Assembly (NCBI RefSeq): GCF_024649945.1
Contig: NZ_JANKMS010000016.1
Location: 17,271-81,270 of the forward strand
Direction of reading: 5' to 3'
DNA from: Flavobacterium panacis
GTDB taxonomy: Bacteria > Bacteroidota > Bacteroidia > Flavobacteriales > Flavobacteriaceae
Length of the DNA stretch: 64,000 nucleotides
Shown: one piece after another, positions 35,898 to 45,819 of the stretch
Layout: every line of letters begins with the position of its first letter
Position numbering within the stretch: the stretch's first letter is position 1
The notes under the pieces: model-generated
What the model saw: the letters and a program-made list of their open reading frames with translations, nothing else
Databases searched by the model: none
Told to the model about the DNA's origin: nothing
Translations under genes and position numbers: made by a program

Positions 35898-36878
35898 ATG
35901 AAAGATATACAAGCATGTAGTAGCAACCTTAAAGGAAAAAATGTAGTAATAACAGGTGCAAGCAGCGGTGTAGGTCGTGCAGCGGCTGAAGCTTTTGCAA
36001 ATGAAGGCTGTAACATTATTGCAGTAGCAAGAGGCCAAAAAGGGCTACATGACGTTGTAGAATATTGTCGTGCACTTGGAGTCTCTGCCATCGGGGTGTC
36101 TGCTAATATGTCAATCGCAGAAGACGTAAATAGAGTTGTTAGCAAGGCTCTAGAAGCGTATGGTAAAATTGATATCTGGGTCAATAATGCCGGTGTAATG
36201 GCCAGTGGAAAATTTGAAGAAATTCCAATGGAAATTCACGAGCAAGTTCTTAAAACCAATTTATTCGGATACATGCATGGAGCTTATCATGCAATCAAAA
36301 TTTTTAAAGATCAAAATAAAGGCATTTTGATTAACAATGTTTCTATTGGAGGATTTATGCCTGCGCCATACAGCGCTGTATACTCTGCCTCGAAATATGG
36401 AATTAGAGGTATGATGGAATGTCTTCAAGGTGAAATATCGAACAGAAAAAACATTCATATCTGCAATCTCTATCCTCAATTACAAAATTCTACAGGTAAT
36501 CTTCATTCTGCCAAATATTCTGGATTTGATATGAAAATTTCTTCCATAGCCTCTGATCCTCGAGATACTGCAGCACAAATGGTCAATCTTGCAAAACATC
36601 CAAGAAAAGATCTATTTCCAGATTTAAGAGCTTCGGCAATTACCAAAACCTATCAATTATTTCCCAAGTTAATAATCAATTCCGCATCAGCTGTTTTGAG
36701 AACAAAAATGAAACTTAATACCGAAAAGGAAAATAACCCTGGAAATGTTTTGACCAATTCTAAAGAACCATTACGCGTTTATGGAAATCCTCCCTCCAAA
36801 AAAATCGACAATCTAAAATTGGCCTTTTTTGCAGGACTAGGATTTGGTCTAGGTTTTCTGTTGGTCAGTAAAAAATAG
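35898..36878 (+). CDS. Short-chain dehydrogenase/reductase with C-terminal membrane anchor
   Basis: 326 residues. Classical SDR features: NAD(P)-binding TGASSGVGRA (about 19-28), NNAG (about 96-99), the catalytic Ser in NNVSIGG and YSASKYG (Tyr and Lys). The C-terminus has a short hydrophobic segment, LAFFAGLGFGLGFLLVSKK, suggesting the enzyme is tethered to the inner membrane. The cofactor and substrate cannot be assigned. It is separated from the PUL by a terminator and a 430-nt spacer and convergent with the next gene (35 nt between stops). Housekeeping or stress redox roles are as likely as sugar metabolism. Confidence 0.85.
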   Translation: MKDIQACSSNLKGKNVVITGASSGVGRAAAEAFANEGCNIIAVARGQKGLHDVVEYCRALGVSAIGVSANMSIAEDVNRVVSKALEAYGKIDIWVNNAGVMASGKFEEIPMEIHEQVLKTNLFGYMHGAYHAIKIFKDQNKGILINNVSIGGFMPAPYSAVYSASKYGIRGMMECLQGEISNRKNIHICNLYPQLQNSTGNLHSAKYSGFDMKISSIASDPRDTAAQMVNLAKHPRKDLFPDLRASAITKTYQLFPKLIINSASAVLRTKMKLNTEKENNPGNVLTNSKEPLRVYGNPPSKKIDNLKLAFFAGLGFGLGFLLVSKK

Positions 36879-36913
36879 AGTCTTCTTTATTTAAAATTGT
36901 TAAATCACAACGA

Positions 36914-38206
36914 TTACATTTCCTTTAAGTTGACTTCTTTCTTTTCGCCATCCTTGTCTATGGTTACACGTTTTTCGATATTCGCTTTGTCTACATAAGA
37001 TGCTCTCGCTGTACCATAATTTGTTGTAGAACCCGTATATCCCCAATAATTGTAATAATTTGTATAACCTGAAACATACGAATAGTTATACGAGTTAGAA
37101 AAATCAAAGCTAGCCATAATCACATAAGTTCCTGGCATTAGATCTGAAAACTCAAAATGTCCTTCGTCATCATACACTTTGGCCTTTTTGATAGAGTAAC
37201 CAAAATCACGATTCAAGGGAACTTCAGGCATTTTTTTCTGCTTACGGATTTTATTATTCACTTCTACCCACTCTTCATAATACGCAGAACTAGGAAAAAG
37301 TGTGATTTCTGTTCCTTTTGGAGCAAATTGCTTTTTAGCTGTATTAACTAAACCTCCTAATTTTTTACCAGAATTTGCTCGTGCATACGCAGTACCAATA
37401 ACAACACTATTTCCTTTCGAGATCTGTTGAACAACCTCTTCTTTATTGAATTTATTTTTAATAGGTTGATAATCCAATTCCTCATTTACTGTGATTTCCC
37501 ACATACCTTTACCCATTGACATTTCGCGTTGCCAAAGACGGCGGTCTTTTTTATCTATAATAAAATTATAAACTGCTTTGGTACTTTCTTCTGTAACACT
37601 AACAAGCCATGTTTCATGCTTACCCGTTTTGGGAGAATTGTAAATAAAGCTTTTTACTTCTTTAATCGTGTAATATTCCAGATGTATCGAGGTTTCATCA
37701 TTATAATAAAATTGAGCAAAACGTGCTTTATACCCCACATCTAATGGCAATGTTCCGATCATAAGATCTGTCCAGTTGAAATCAACAAATGGATCTTGAA
37801 GATTTAGATTTATTTTTTTTGTCTTTTTGGTTTTCTTGGAATAATAGGTCCCAGTAATTGGATTACTAAAACTAAGGCTTAATTTTATTTCCTTACCATC
37901 ACTGTCATAACTAATAGGTTTTAGTGTTTGGGCATCTGCTATAGAAATGCGATTACTAGTTCTAGAATTGTCTTTTGGGGTGTATGAATTGGTCAAACTT
38001 AATTGATTATTCGATAAAACAACATCGTATACCATTGATCCTTGCTTTGTCCAGCTCGTATCTTTAACATAATAAACAGTAAAAAGTGATTTTTCGGGTT
38101 TGATATATTTGGTGTTGATATCCTTGCTGCCGGGTCCAACCGTTTTTTGACATAATGCAGCAAATGGAAGCAGACTCACTGCTAGAATAAGTGCAGATAA
38201 TTTCAT
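36914..38206 (-). CDS. Exported protein of unknown function, DUF3108-like with regulatory-like C-terminal domain
   Basis: 430 residues, signal peptide at 1-19 (AALCQ). I do not recognise a named family with certainty. The first roughly 250 residues look like a periplasmic beta-structure of the DUF3108/LolA-like kind (repeated amphipathic strands, a GTLPLDVGYKARF segment, and IDKKDRRLWQREM). The last 170 residues contain a carboxypeptidase-regulatory-like fold (VYDDEGHFEFSDLMPGTYVI), interrupted by an aromatic Tyr/Asn/Gly-rich stretch about 385-408. It stands alone, with no operon partner. Confidence 0.7.
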   Translation of the reverse strand: MKLSALILAVSLLPFAALCQKTVGPGSKDINTKYIKPEKSLFTVYYVKDTSWTKQGSMVYDVVLSNNQLSLTNSYTPKDNSRTSNRISIADAQTLKPISYDSDGKEIKLSLSFSNPITGTYYSKKTKKTKKINLNLQDPFVDFNWTDLMIGTLPLDVGYKARFAQFYYNDETSIHLEYYTIKEVKSFIYNSPKTGKHETWLVSVTEESTKAVYNFIIDKKDRRLWQREMSMGKGMWEITVNEELDYQPIKNKFNKEEVVQQISKGNSVVIGTAYARANSGKKLGGLVNTAKKQFAPKGTEITLFPSSAYYEEWVEVNNKIRKQKKMPEVPLNRDFGYSIKKAKVYDDEGHFEFSDLMPGTYVIMASFDFSNSYNYSYVSGYTNYYNYWGYTGSTTNYGTARASYVDKANIEKRVTIDKDGEKKEVNLKEM

Positions 38207-38351
38207 GCGTACTATTATAATTTAATGGGGCAAATTGTTTTAGAATACTTAATTTCTTTATCAAATGTAAGAAAAAAACTTTTATTTTTCTCTGGATCAA
38301 ATTGGCTTTTCAGCCCTTTTTCTAAAATTAAAAGGGATTTAAACCAAATAA

Positions 38352-38372
38352 GCCTTCAATTAAATTGAAGGC
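38352..38372 (-). terminator. Hairpin terminator after the glycerophosphodiesterase gene
   Basis: Near-perfect palindrome gccttcaattaaattgaaggc, 32 nt beyond the stop codon of the minus-strand operon; the minus-strand sequence after it (ttatttggttt) is only moderately T-rich. On the plus strand it is followed by an A run. Confidence 0.55.
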
Positions 38373-38404
38373 CTATTCAAAAAAAAACACAACTAAACAG
38401 ATTT

Positions 38405-39301
38405 TTATCTTTTACTTAAAACTCGTTCAGGATAATCGGTAATAATTCCATCTACTTGGAGTTGAATCATATTATTGATAGCAGTTTCATCATTTACAGT
38501 CCATGGAATAATTTTCATTTTTAAAATTCTTAAAGAATCTACCGAAGCTTTATTTAACAGTTTATAATGTGGACTATAAATTTCTGGTTTAAAATCAAGC
38601 AGTGAAAGATTTTTAGCGATAGCTCCTTCTCCAACCAAATAAGCCAATTTTGTTTTTGGATATTTTTTGTGCATCACATTTAAAATCGTCGGATCAAAAG
38701 ACTGGATGTTTATCTTTCCGTCAATACCTTTTTCTTTGATAATTTTCATTACCATTTGAGTAAAAACTTCAGGTTCTGGCTGTTTTTTACCATAATCCGC
38801 TTTTTCAGATTTGATTTCGATATTGTATCGAACTGTTTTTAAATTGTTTTTGGCAATATAATGTTCAATCGTATCGATCAATTCTGACAACAAAGGCTTA
38901 TATGTTTTTTGTTTTTGCTGGTTCGGAAAATTAGCATTTCCTCTTGAACCACCGTCAAACTTTCTGATGCTGTCGTACGTCATTTCATAGAGATTATAAG
39001 TCTTCTCTTTTTCTTTTAAAATCGGATTTCCTGCAAAATCTGACATATATTGTGATGACATAAAAGCTTCGTGAGAAACAACTACTTTTTGATCTTTAGA
39101 GATTACAACATCCAATTCTAGAACATCAACACCTTTATTTACAGCGCTGATAAAGGCAGGAATTGAGTTCTCAGGAAAATTCCCGCGATCGCCTCGATGA
39201 CCTTGTACCTCAATTTTTGAAGTAATTGCTTTTTGACTTCCACAAGAAGATACCGCCAAAACTGCTATTAAAACACAACTTATCTTTTTGATTTTTATCA
39301 T
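38405..39301 (-). CDS. Glycerophosphodiester phosphodiesterase, lipoprotein
   Basis: 298 residues. Lipoprotein signal with lipobox VSSC (Cys20). The GDPD TIM-barrel motif set is complete: QGHRGDRGNFPENS (about 33-46, catalytic His and the metal-binding acids), LELDVVISKDQKVVVSHE (about 61-78, second His), NIEIKSE (about 161-167) and WTVNDE (about 266-271). The enzyme hydrolyses glycerophosphodiesters to an alcohol and glycerol-3-phosphate. As a lipoprotein it would act on the periplasmic or surface side. It is the last gene of a sigma/FecR-controlled SusCD operon, 13 nt after a metallophosphoesterase gene, so the two probably work on one phosphodiester substrate (inference). Confidence 0.92.
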   Translation of the reverse strand: MIKIKKISCVLIAVLAVSSCGSQKAITSKIEVQGHRGDRGNFPENSIPAFISAVNKGVDVLELDVVISKDQKVVVSHEAFMSSQYMSDFAGNPILKEKEKTYNLYEMTYDSIRKFDGGSRGNANFPNQQKQKTYKPLLSELIDTIEHYIAKNNLKTVRYNIEIKSEKADYGKKQPEPEVFTQMVMKIIKEKGIDGKINIQSFDPTILNVMHKKYPKTKLAYLVGEGAIAKNLSLLDFKPEIYSPHYKLLNKASVDSLRILKMKIIPWTVNDETAINNMIQLQVDGIITDYPERVLSKR

Positions 39302-39314
39302 TTTATGAAATCGA

Positions 39315-40889
39315 TTATTTTACTTTATCTATTCTGTAAGTTGTATTTGCGGTATGTGTTTTACCAAACATATCTGTCGCTTTAATTTCGATAGCATGTT
39401 CTCCAATCGCAAGATCCGAAGGGATATTTCCTCTCCATACGTGCGTGCTTTTTTCAGGATCTGATGAACGTTTTCCTGGCATTAGCACTTCTGATAATTC
39501 CCATTCATAAACCAATTCTACGTATGATGGATCTTGAACCTCAACGTATTCCATTTCTTTCCATTCTCCTTGATCTACGCGGTAAACCACTTTGTCTTTT
39601 TTACTTCCCATAAAGAAATTGGCAAATACTCCAGACTTTGTGCGTTTTGCTTTTGCCACTACTTTTGGAGCGAAAACTTTCATTTGATAATTTTCTGGTT
39701 TTCCTGCCACTTTGTAATCCACTGTATATTTGTTTCCATTGAAATGAATGAAAGCATATCCTTTTGGCGTTCCGTCTCTCATAACAGAAATTGGAATTCC
39801 TTTTTCATCCAGTTTTCCAGAATACCAGTCACCTGAAGTTGTTCCGATATTGTAATGATGATGTGGCGTTTCTTGCAACCAGCCATCTTTTTTATCAAAG
39901 AAATCTTGTCTTTGCAAATGCGTATGAGCTGAAAGTGAAAGTGTGTTTGGGAAATCCTTCAACAATTCAAATAATTTTTGACGGTCCTCATCTCTAAAAG
40001 AATCGTCTTTAGCATCAGGCTCACTTATTGGAATATGGAAAGCCAAAACAATTAAATTATCTTTTGGAACGACTTTCAGATCATTTTCTATAAATTTTAA
40101 TTGTTCTTCCGTAAAACCTCCCCAATATCCTTCATGATCTCTTGGATCTGGATATAAAACATCATCCATTACAATAAAATGCACTTTTCCGTAATTGAAA
40201 GTATAATTAGCAGGACCAAAATGAGCTTCATACGTTTCATCAGCCAAATGATCTGCTTTGGCATCAAAATTTAAATCGTGATTTCCTAACAGATTGTACC
40301 ACGGAATTCCGACTTTTTTTACTGCCTGAATATACGGATTGAACAAACTCAAATCATTTCCAACCAAATCTCCCATACTTAACCCGAATGGGATGTTTTT
40401 GATTCCTTCAACTTCAGAAACAATTCCTCTTGTAAAATAATCAACTTCTTCCAGTGTATAAGGTTGTGGATCTCCAAAAACAAGCGCTGTAAAATCGGCT
40501 GTTTCTTTTTGAGGAATTAATCCAAAATCTACTGATTCTGGAAGTTTTCCCGTTGGAGCTACTCCTTCAAACTTACCTTTTGGAGAACCCGCAGGTTTAT
40601 GGTTATAGAAAAACTGAGGCAAATTATCTTTATTAACCTGAATTTTATAAGCCGATGGTTTGATTACCGCAATAATAGCGTCGTCTTTTAATGGAAGTTC
40701 GTAGTTTCCTTTTTTATCTGTTAAAACTACTTCGCGACCATTTGTAACGGCAACATTGGCAATTCCTTTTTCCTTTTTTTCTTTTTTACCGTTCTGATTC
40801 AAATCCTCATAAACGATTCCTTTTACCGTTGTCTGCGCTGTCAAAACACCACAAAACAAAACTGCACTGTATATAAATGTCTTTTTCAT
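39315..40889 (-). CDS. Calcineurin-like metallophosphoesterase with N- and C-terminal accessory domains
   Basis: 524 residues, signal peptide at 1-18 (LTAQ). The N-terminal domain is a SdrD-B/regulatory-like sandwich (DLNQNGKKEKKEKGIANV, about 29-46, looks calcium-binding). The metallophosphoesterase core follows: FGDPQ (about 138-142), GDLVGND, LLGNHD (about 197-202), AFHIP and SAHTHLQ, which together form the dinuclear metal site. A C-terminal domain (about 385-520) is the one typical of this Bacteroidota group. Possible activities are phosphomonoesterase, phosphodiesterase or nucleotidase. It lies between susD (9 nt) and the GDPD gene (13 nt). Confidence 0.9.
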   Translation of the reverse strand: MKKTFIYSAVLFCGVLTAQTTVKGIVYEDLNQNGKKEKKEKGIANVAVTNGREVVLTDKKGNYELPLKDDAIIAVIKPSAYKIQVNKDNLPQFFYNHKPAGSPKGKFEGVAPTGKLPESVDFGLIPQKETADFTALVFGDPQPYTLEEVDYFTRGIVSEVEGIKNIPFGLSMGDLVGNDLSLFNPYIQAVKKVGIPWYNLLGNHDLNFDAKADHLADETYEAHFGPANYTFNYGKVHFIVMDDVLYPDPRDHEGYWGGFTEEQLKFIENDLKVVPKDNLIVLAFHIPISEPDAKDDSFRDEDRQKLFELLKDFPNTLSLSAHTHLQRQDFFDKKDGWLQETPHHHYNIGTTSGDWYSGKLDEKGIPISVMRDGTPKGYAFIHFNGNKYTVDYKVAGKPENYQMKVFAPKVVAKAKRTKSGVFANFFMGSKKDKVVYRVDQGEWKEMEYVEVQDPSYVELVYEWELSEVLMPGKRSSDPEKSTHVWRGNIPSDLAIGEHAIEIKATDMFGKTHTANTTYRIDKVK

Positions 40890-40898
40890 TTTTAAAAA

Positions 40899-42332
40899 TT
40901 ATTTATCCCACCAAACTTTGGTATTAATATTATCACCGCCAACCATTTCAACAGCTTGTAAATAGTTTGCATTATTTTTAATCTGCTGATTATCTGGATA
41001 AGTAAATCTAGATGGCATAACTCCATTATTCAACATTGCAGTTGTAGTTGGTAACACCGGAAGTCCCGTTCTACGGTATTCAAACCATTGTTGATAATCT
41101 GTAAAATACAAAGCGTAGTATTTTTGCAGCATGATTCTTTCTAGTGTTCCATCGTACTTTGCTTCTGCCTTATCAAAATATGTTGCAGGAGTTGTGGCTT
41201 TCAATTGCTCGATTCCTGCTCTAACTCCTTTTTCGTAATGTCCTTGCGCATCTGCAATAAGGCCACGTTGCGCTAATTCTGCTTTGATAAATTCAACTTC
41301 AGCATACGTTAGAATTAAAATTTGCATTGGATTTTGTACTTGTGTATTCAAAAGTGTAGAAGCATTGTATTTAAACTGAGAATCTGCGCCAGCATAAGCA
41401 CTTGTGATTCCTTTAAATCCAATTGGAGCATTGGTTACCAAAGCTGTTGCTCCTGTTGCGATTATGGCTCTTCTTGGATCTTCAAGCGTATTTAAATTAT
41501 CAATAAAAAAAGAAGCCATTTTGATATTCAAATTAAAATCTTGAGGTCTTCCCCACGGAGACATATTTGGAGAAACTCCTGTTACTTTCAAAATAGCACT
41601 TTCGGCAGTATTGGTAAAAACTGGATAAATTTCTGGATGATTAGCCATATAAGCTAGTTTCTGAAATGCTCCTGTTTCTGTTCTGTTTGATACTCTTAGC
41701 AACAATCTCATCAATAAAGAATTCGTAAACTTCTTCCATTTCAAAACATTATTTTGAAACAAAATATCTTCGGTATAAATCATGGCTTTGCTGGTATCGT
41801 AAAGCGTATTGGCTCTTTCTAAATCAGCTAAAAGTGTTTCATAAATAAACTCTTGTTTATCGTATTTCGGGTATAAAATACCGTCTTCTCCACGAACTGC
41901 TTCCGTCATCGGAATTGGACCAAAAAGATCCGTAAGATTAGCATAAACCAAAGCATTTAGTGTTAATGCCACCGCTTCATAATTACCGTCTCCAGCTTTT
42001 ACAGAAGCCATTCGCATTTCTCTGATATTGTTCAGCCATTTGTAATAATTATTCCAAGCCGAATTCCCAATATTATTGCTCACATCATAACGATGCAAAC
42101 CACCCGTAATACTTGGAAAAGGAAGTGAAACCTGCATTAAATTGAAGGTAACATCTACACTTTGACTTGCATTTTGCGAAGCAACTCCGTAAATAATTGG
42201 GTTCAATAATGTTCCTGGACTTATTTCTGTAATAAGGTTTGGATTTTCATTTAATTCTTCAAAACCTGATGAACAAGAAATAGTCATTCCTGTTAGTAAT
42301 AGAAGTATTGCTGTAATTTTTATCTTTTTCAT
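40899..42332 (-). CDS. SusD/RagB family outer-membrane lipoprotein (phosphoesterase locus)
   Basis: 477 residues. Lipoprotein signal with acceptor Cys20 (MTISC), then SSGFEELNENPN, a start typical of the SusD-like group that accompanies STN-type SusC proteins. Family helices include YEAVALTLNALVYANLTDLFGPIPMTEA, LTYAEVEFIKAELAQRG and LYFTDYQQWFEYRRTGLPVL. It differs strongly from the three SusD proteins of the pectin locus. Ligand capture for the adjacent transporter is the expected role; the ligand is probably a phosphorylated compound given its two phosphoesterase neighbours (inference). Confidence 0.93.
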   Translation of the reverse strand: MKKIKITAILLLLTGMTISCSSGFEELNENPNLITEISPGTLLNPIIYGVASQNASQSVDVTFNLMQVSLPFPSITGGLHRYDVSNNIGNSAWNNYYKWLNNIREMRMASVKAGDGNYEAVALTLNALVYANLTDLFGPIPMTEAVRGEDGILYPKYDKQEFIYETLLADLERANTLYDTSKAMIYTEDILFQNNVLKWKKFTNSLLMRLLLRVSNRTETGAFQKLAYMANHPEIYPVFTNTAESAILKVTGVSPNMSPWGRPQDFNLNIKMASFFIDNLNTLEDPRRAIIATGATALVTNAPIGFKGITSAYAGADSQFKYNASTLLNTQVQNPMQILILTYAEVEFIKAELAQRGLIADAQGHYEKGVRAGIEQLKATTPATYFDKAEAKYDGTLERIMLQKYYALYFTDYQQWFEYRRTGLPVLPTTTAMLNNGVMPSRFTYPDNQQIKNNANYLQAVEMVGGDNINTKVWWDK

Positions 42333-42339
42333 TGTCTTA

Positions 42340-45300
42340 TTATAAAGTCAAACTTAAATTAAAACCATAAGTAGCTGGTGATGGCATCTGCCCCATTTCG
42401 ATACCTGGTAAAATGGTATCTCCGTTTAATGCTGCCGTTTCTGGATCATAAATTGGGAAATCTGAAACCGTTGCTAAATCTCTTCCGAATAAAGAAAATT
42501 GAAGCGATTGCAATCCTGTATTTTTCAACCATCTTTTTGGAAGATTGTATTGAAGACTGATTTCACGAAGTTTTCCAAAAGAAGCATCGAAAGAGTTTGA
42601 TTCGATATTCGCTCTTCTGTAATAACGACCATACCAATCTGCCGTTTTCACTTGTTTCGTGTTTGGAGAATAGGTTCCGTCAGCATTTTGAACTACGCCT
42701 TCTCCAGTAATAAAACCAGTTTCTCTACCCAAACTATTGGAGTTTAATTTACCTTGCTCTGAAAGTTTGTGGTGTGTCTGAGAATAAATAATTCCACCGT
42801 ATTGACCATCTAAAGTCACATTCATAGTGAAGTTTCCGATTGAAAAACTATTGGTAAAACCTGCTTTCCATTTTGGACTTGCATCGCCAATATATTGAAT
42901 TTCTTCAGGATAAGCTGGAAGACCTGCATTATCATATACAATTTGACCATCAGGAGATCTCACAAATCCAAAACCATAAATAGCACTTGTAGTGCCGCCC
43001 ACTTTTGCAATGATAGAAGCTGTTCCTCCTGTACCAATGATTTGTTGTCCATCGATTCCTTCTGGCAATTCCATTACTTTATTCCAGTTTCTTGACCAGT
43101 TAATAGTTGAATTCCATTTGAATTTTTCACCATCAATAATTTTTCCGCCAAGCACCAATTCGATTCCACGGTTTCTTACTTTTCCTCCGTTTAAAACGGC
43201 TCCGCTGTAACCTGTAGAGAAATCCATCGGAATATCAATAATCTGGTTTTTCGTTACACTTTCGTAAACTGTTGCATCAGCTGTAAGTCTGTTTTTAAAC
43301 ATTCTGATTTCAAAACCTGTTTCAAAACTTGTTGTAATTTCAGGTTTAAAATGATCATTATACAAAACCGTTAAAGTCTGCGCAGAACTTGGGAAAGCAC
43401 TTTGTCCGTAATATTTTTGTGTTTTATAAGGTTCTGTATCATTTCCTACCTGAGCAAAAGAAAGTCTGTATTTCAAGAAATCAATTGTTTTAGGCAGCGT
43501 AAACATTTCAGAAAGAACAGCACTTGTATTTACTGACGGATAAAAGAATGAATTATTTTCTACTGGAAGCGTACTCGTCCAGTCGTTTCTTCCTGTAATG
43601 TCAACAAAAAGCATATCACGATATGACATAGATATTAAACCATACAAACTGTTCATTTTTTTATTAGCATCACCCAAAGTCAAAATTGGTGCACTAGAGC
43701 CGTTTGAAAGTTTGTAAACTCCAGGAACAACTAAACCAGTAACTTCAGCTTCTGTTCTTCTGTATTTATAACTCATCGCATTTCCTCCTGCTGAAGCCGA
43801 AAGCGAGAATTTATCACCGAAATCTTTTTTATAAGAAAGTAAAAAATCAGAGTTGATTTCTTGTTTGAAAACATCTTGTCTTTCGTAAAAACCTTTCGCA
43901 TATCTGTTGATGCTGTAAGGTCTTTTTTGTTCTCTAGTCTGATTGTAAGTATTCATAGAAGAACGCAACATCAAATCTAAGTTTGGAGCCAAATTGATAT
44001 TCGCAAAAATATTTCCCACAATCTGATCGCTATCTAAAGTATTTGTCGCTTCATAAGCAATCAAATAAGGATTGTCGATAAAAGAACTAAAAGGATGCAA
44101 TTGTGCAATCTGTTCTTTGCCTTTCTCCCAAATTGGACGATACCAATCTAAATCAATATTAGGCTGTTGGAAAATCATGAAATAAGCAATCGAACCATTG
44201 TTATAACCTGTCGAAGGCAAATTGTCACTATTTCTGGTATTATAATTTACCGATGTTCCCAATTTAATTTTGTCAGAAACCTGATAATTGGCATTCACTG
44301 CCGCTGTAACTCGATCAAAACCAGTGTTCGGCATAATCCATTCATTCTTCTGATTTCCTAAAGAAAGACGCATTGAACCCTTATTATCACCACCTTGAAT
44401 AGAAACGTTATTATTTAAAGTCACACCCGTTCTCCAGAAATCTTTACGATTGTCTCTGTAAGGCTGCCAAGGACGTCTTTCTGGAGATTGTCCTTGCACA
44501 GCAGGATCGTATTGGTAAAAATTCTGTCCTTCAAAAGCAGGTCCCCAAGCACTACTTGTTCCGCTGGTTGAAGTTCCGTCTGCGGAATTCCCGTAAGAAT
44601 AATATTGATTACCCGATGCATCTGGTGAATTCCCAGTTCCTTGTCCGTACTTATATTGATAATCTGGCCATCTTTGAATGACGTCGAAAGTCGCTCCAGT
44701 GTTGAATGAAATTCCTAAACCTTTGTTTTTCTTTCCTGATTTTGTGGTAATGATTAACGCACCGTTTGCCGCACGGCTTCCATAAAGTGCAGTTGCACCC
44801 GCACCTTTAAGAACGGTTACGGCATCAATATCATCCAGATTTAAATCTGAAATTCCGTTTCCGTAATCAATTGGAGAATCTTCTCCCATGTATGCACTTG
44901 TAGAACCAGAAGTGGTCATTTCGGCATTTACTGGAACTCCGTCCACCACAATAAGAGCATAATTTCCTTTCGGGCTTAACGATCTGTTTCCTCTAAGCGT
45001 AATTTGCTGAGAATTTAAAGGCCCAGAACCTGTAGAAGTAATACTTAATCCAGCAACTTTTCCTTTAAGACCAGATGACCAGTTATTTGGTCTTCCTTGC
45101 GATAAGTTTTCAGATTTAATGGTTTGTTGTGAGAATCCTAATTTTTTTTCTTCTCTTTTAATTCCCAACGCGGTTACGACAACTTCGTTCAATTCACTTG
45201 TACTTGGTTTCAATGTTATCGTAATTGGACTAGCGCTTGCAGTAACTTCCTGAGAAATATATCCCATATAAGAAACAACCAAAACAGCTGGAGAACTTAC

Positions 45301-45777
45301 AGCAAAACTGAAATTACCTTCCATATCGGTCATTGTAGAAGTTTTTGTTCCTTTTTCAAGAATTGTAACTCCAGGCATTGGCATGCCGCTTTCGTCCAAT
45401 ACTTTTCCGCGAACATTCATTTGCGCGCGTCCACTGTGTGTAACAGTGATTGTGTTGTTGAGTTTTCTAAAAGACAATCCTGTTTTTGCAGCAATTTTTG
45501 TCAATACTCCGTCCAAACTTTCTTTGTCTGCAAAAATTGAGATGCGTTGTGATGTTCCTGATATTTTTTCATCAAAAACAAAAGTGAAAGTCGTTTTTTG
45601 TTCTACTGCTTTAAAAAATTCTGTAATTGTAGCGTCTTTTAAATTCAGGCTTATTTGTACGTCTTTAGCAGATTGACCCAAGGCAAATCCGTTAAAGGAA
45701 AAAATTAATAAAATCAGTAAGTAAAGATTTTTCATCTTGATATACTTATTGAAAAAAAATTGTAGTTTCGTGTTCAT
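42340..45777 (-). CDS. SusC/RagA family TonB-dependent transporter with N-terminal STN signalling domain
   Basis: 1145 residues from the first ATG; an internal ATG at 45735 (MKNLYLLILL) gives a cleaner signal peptide and may be the true start. After cleavage (FALGQ) comes an STN secretin/TonB N-domain (about 38-115, with FTFVFDEKISG), then the regulatory domain (about 120-195), the TonB-box region LNEVVVTALGIKREEKKLGFS, and a plug with LKGAGATALYGSRAANGALIITTKSG. The STN domain transmits occupancy of the transporter to the FecR protein encoded just upstream, which releases the ECF sigma factor. This mode of control is absent from the three other SusC proteins in the window. Confidence 0.94.
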   Translation of the reverse strand: MNTKLQFFFNKYIKMKNLYLLILLIFSFNGFALGQSAKDVQISLNLKDATITEFFKAVEQKTTFTFVFDEKISGTSQRISIFADKESLDGVLTKIAAKTGLSFRKLNNTITVTHSGRAQMNVRGKVLDESGMPMPGVTILEKGTKTSTMTDMEGNFSFAVSSPAVLVVSYMGYISQEVTASASPITITLKPSTSELNEVVVTALGIKREEKKLGFSQQTIKSENLSQGRPNNWSSGLKGKVAGLSITSTGSGPLNSQQITLRGNRSLSPKGNYALIVVDGVPVNAEMTTSGSTSAYMGEDSPIDYGNGISDLNLDDIDAVTVLKGAGATALYGSRAANGALIITTKSGKKNKGLGISFNTGATFDVIQRWPDYQYKYGQGTGNSPDASGNQYYSYGNSADGTSTSGTSSAWGPAFEGQNFYQYDPAVQGQSPERRPWQPYRDNRKDFWRTGVTLNNNVSIQGGDNKGSMRLSLGNQKNEWIMPNTGFDRVTAAVNANYQVSDKIKLGTSVNYNTRNSDNLPSTGYNNGSIAYFMIFQQPNIDLDWYRPIWEKGKEQIAQLHPFSSFIDNPYLIAYEATNTLDSDQIVGNIFANINLAPNLDLMLRSSMNTYNQTREQKRPYSINRYAKGFYERQDVFKQEINSDFLLSYKKDFGDKFSLSASAGGNAMSYKYRRTEAEVTGLVVPGVYKLSNGSSAPILTLGDANKKMNSLYGLISMSYRDMLFVDITGRNDWTSTLPVENNSFFYPSVNTSAVLSEMFTLPKTIDFLKYRLSFAQVGNDTEPYKTQKYYGQSAFPSSAQTLTVLYNDHFKPEITTSFETGFEIRMFKNRLTADATVYESVTKNQIIDIPMDFSTGYSGAVLNGGKVRNRGIELVLGGKIIDGEKFKWNSTINWSRNWNKVMELPEGIDGQQIIGTGGTASIIAKVGGTTSAIYGFGFVRSPDGQIVYDNAGLPAYPEEIQYIGDASPKWKAGFTNSFSIGNFTMNVTLDGQYGGIIYSQTHHKLSEQGKLNSNSLGRETGFITGEGVVQNADGTYSPNTKQVKTADWYGRYYRRANIESNSFDASFGKLREISLQYNLPKRWLKNTGLQSLQFSLFGRDLATVSDFPIYDPETAALNGDTILPGIEMGQMPSPATYGFNLSLTL

Positions 45778-45819
45778 TACTATTAGGCTATAAATTTTAT
45801 TTTTAGTCTGTTTTAAATT

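Noticed and set aside
35641..35916. 91-residue Leu/Phe-rich frame on the minus strand
   Set aside because: It is antisense to the spacer and start of the SDR gene, and its composition is what an A-rich opposite strand yields.
42340..45777. STN-type SusC as a fourth transporter of the pectin locus
   Set aside because: It has its own sigma/FecR pair, lacks the shared operator, and sits with phosphoesterases.
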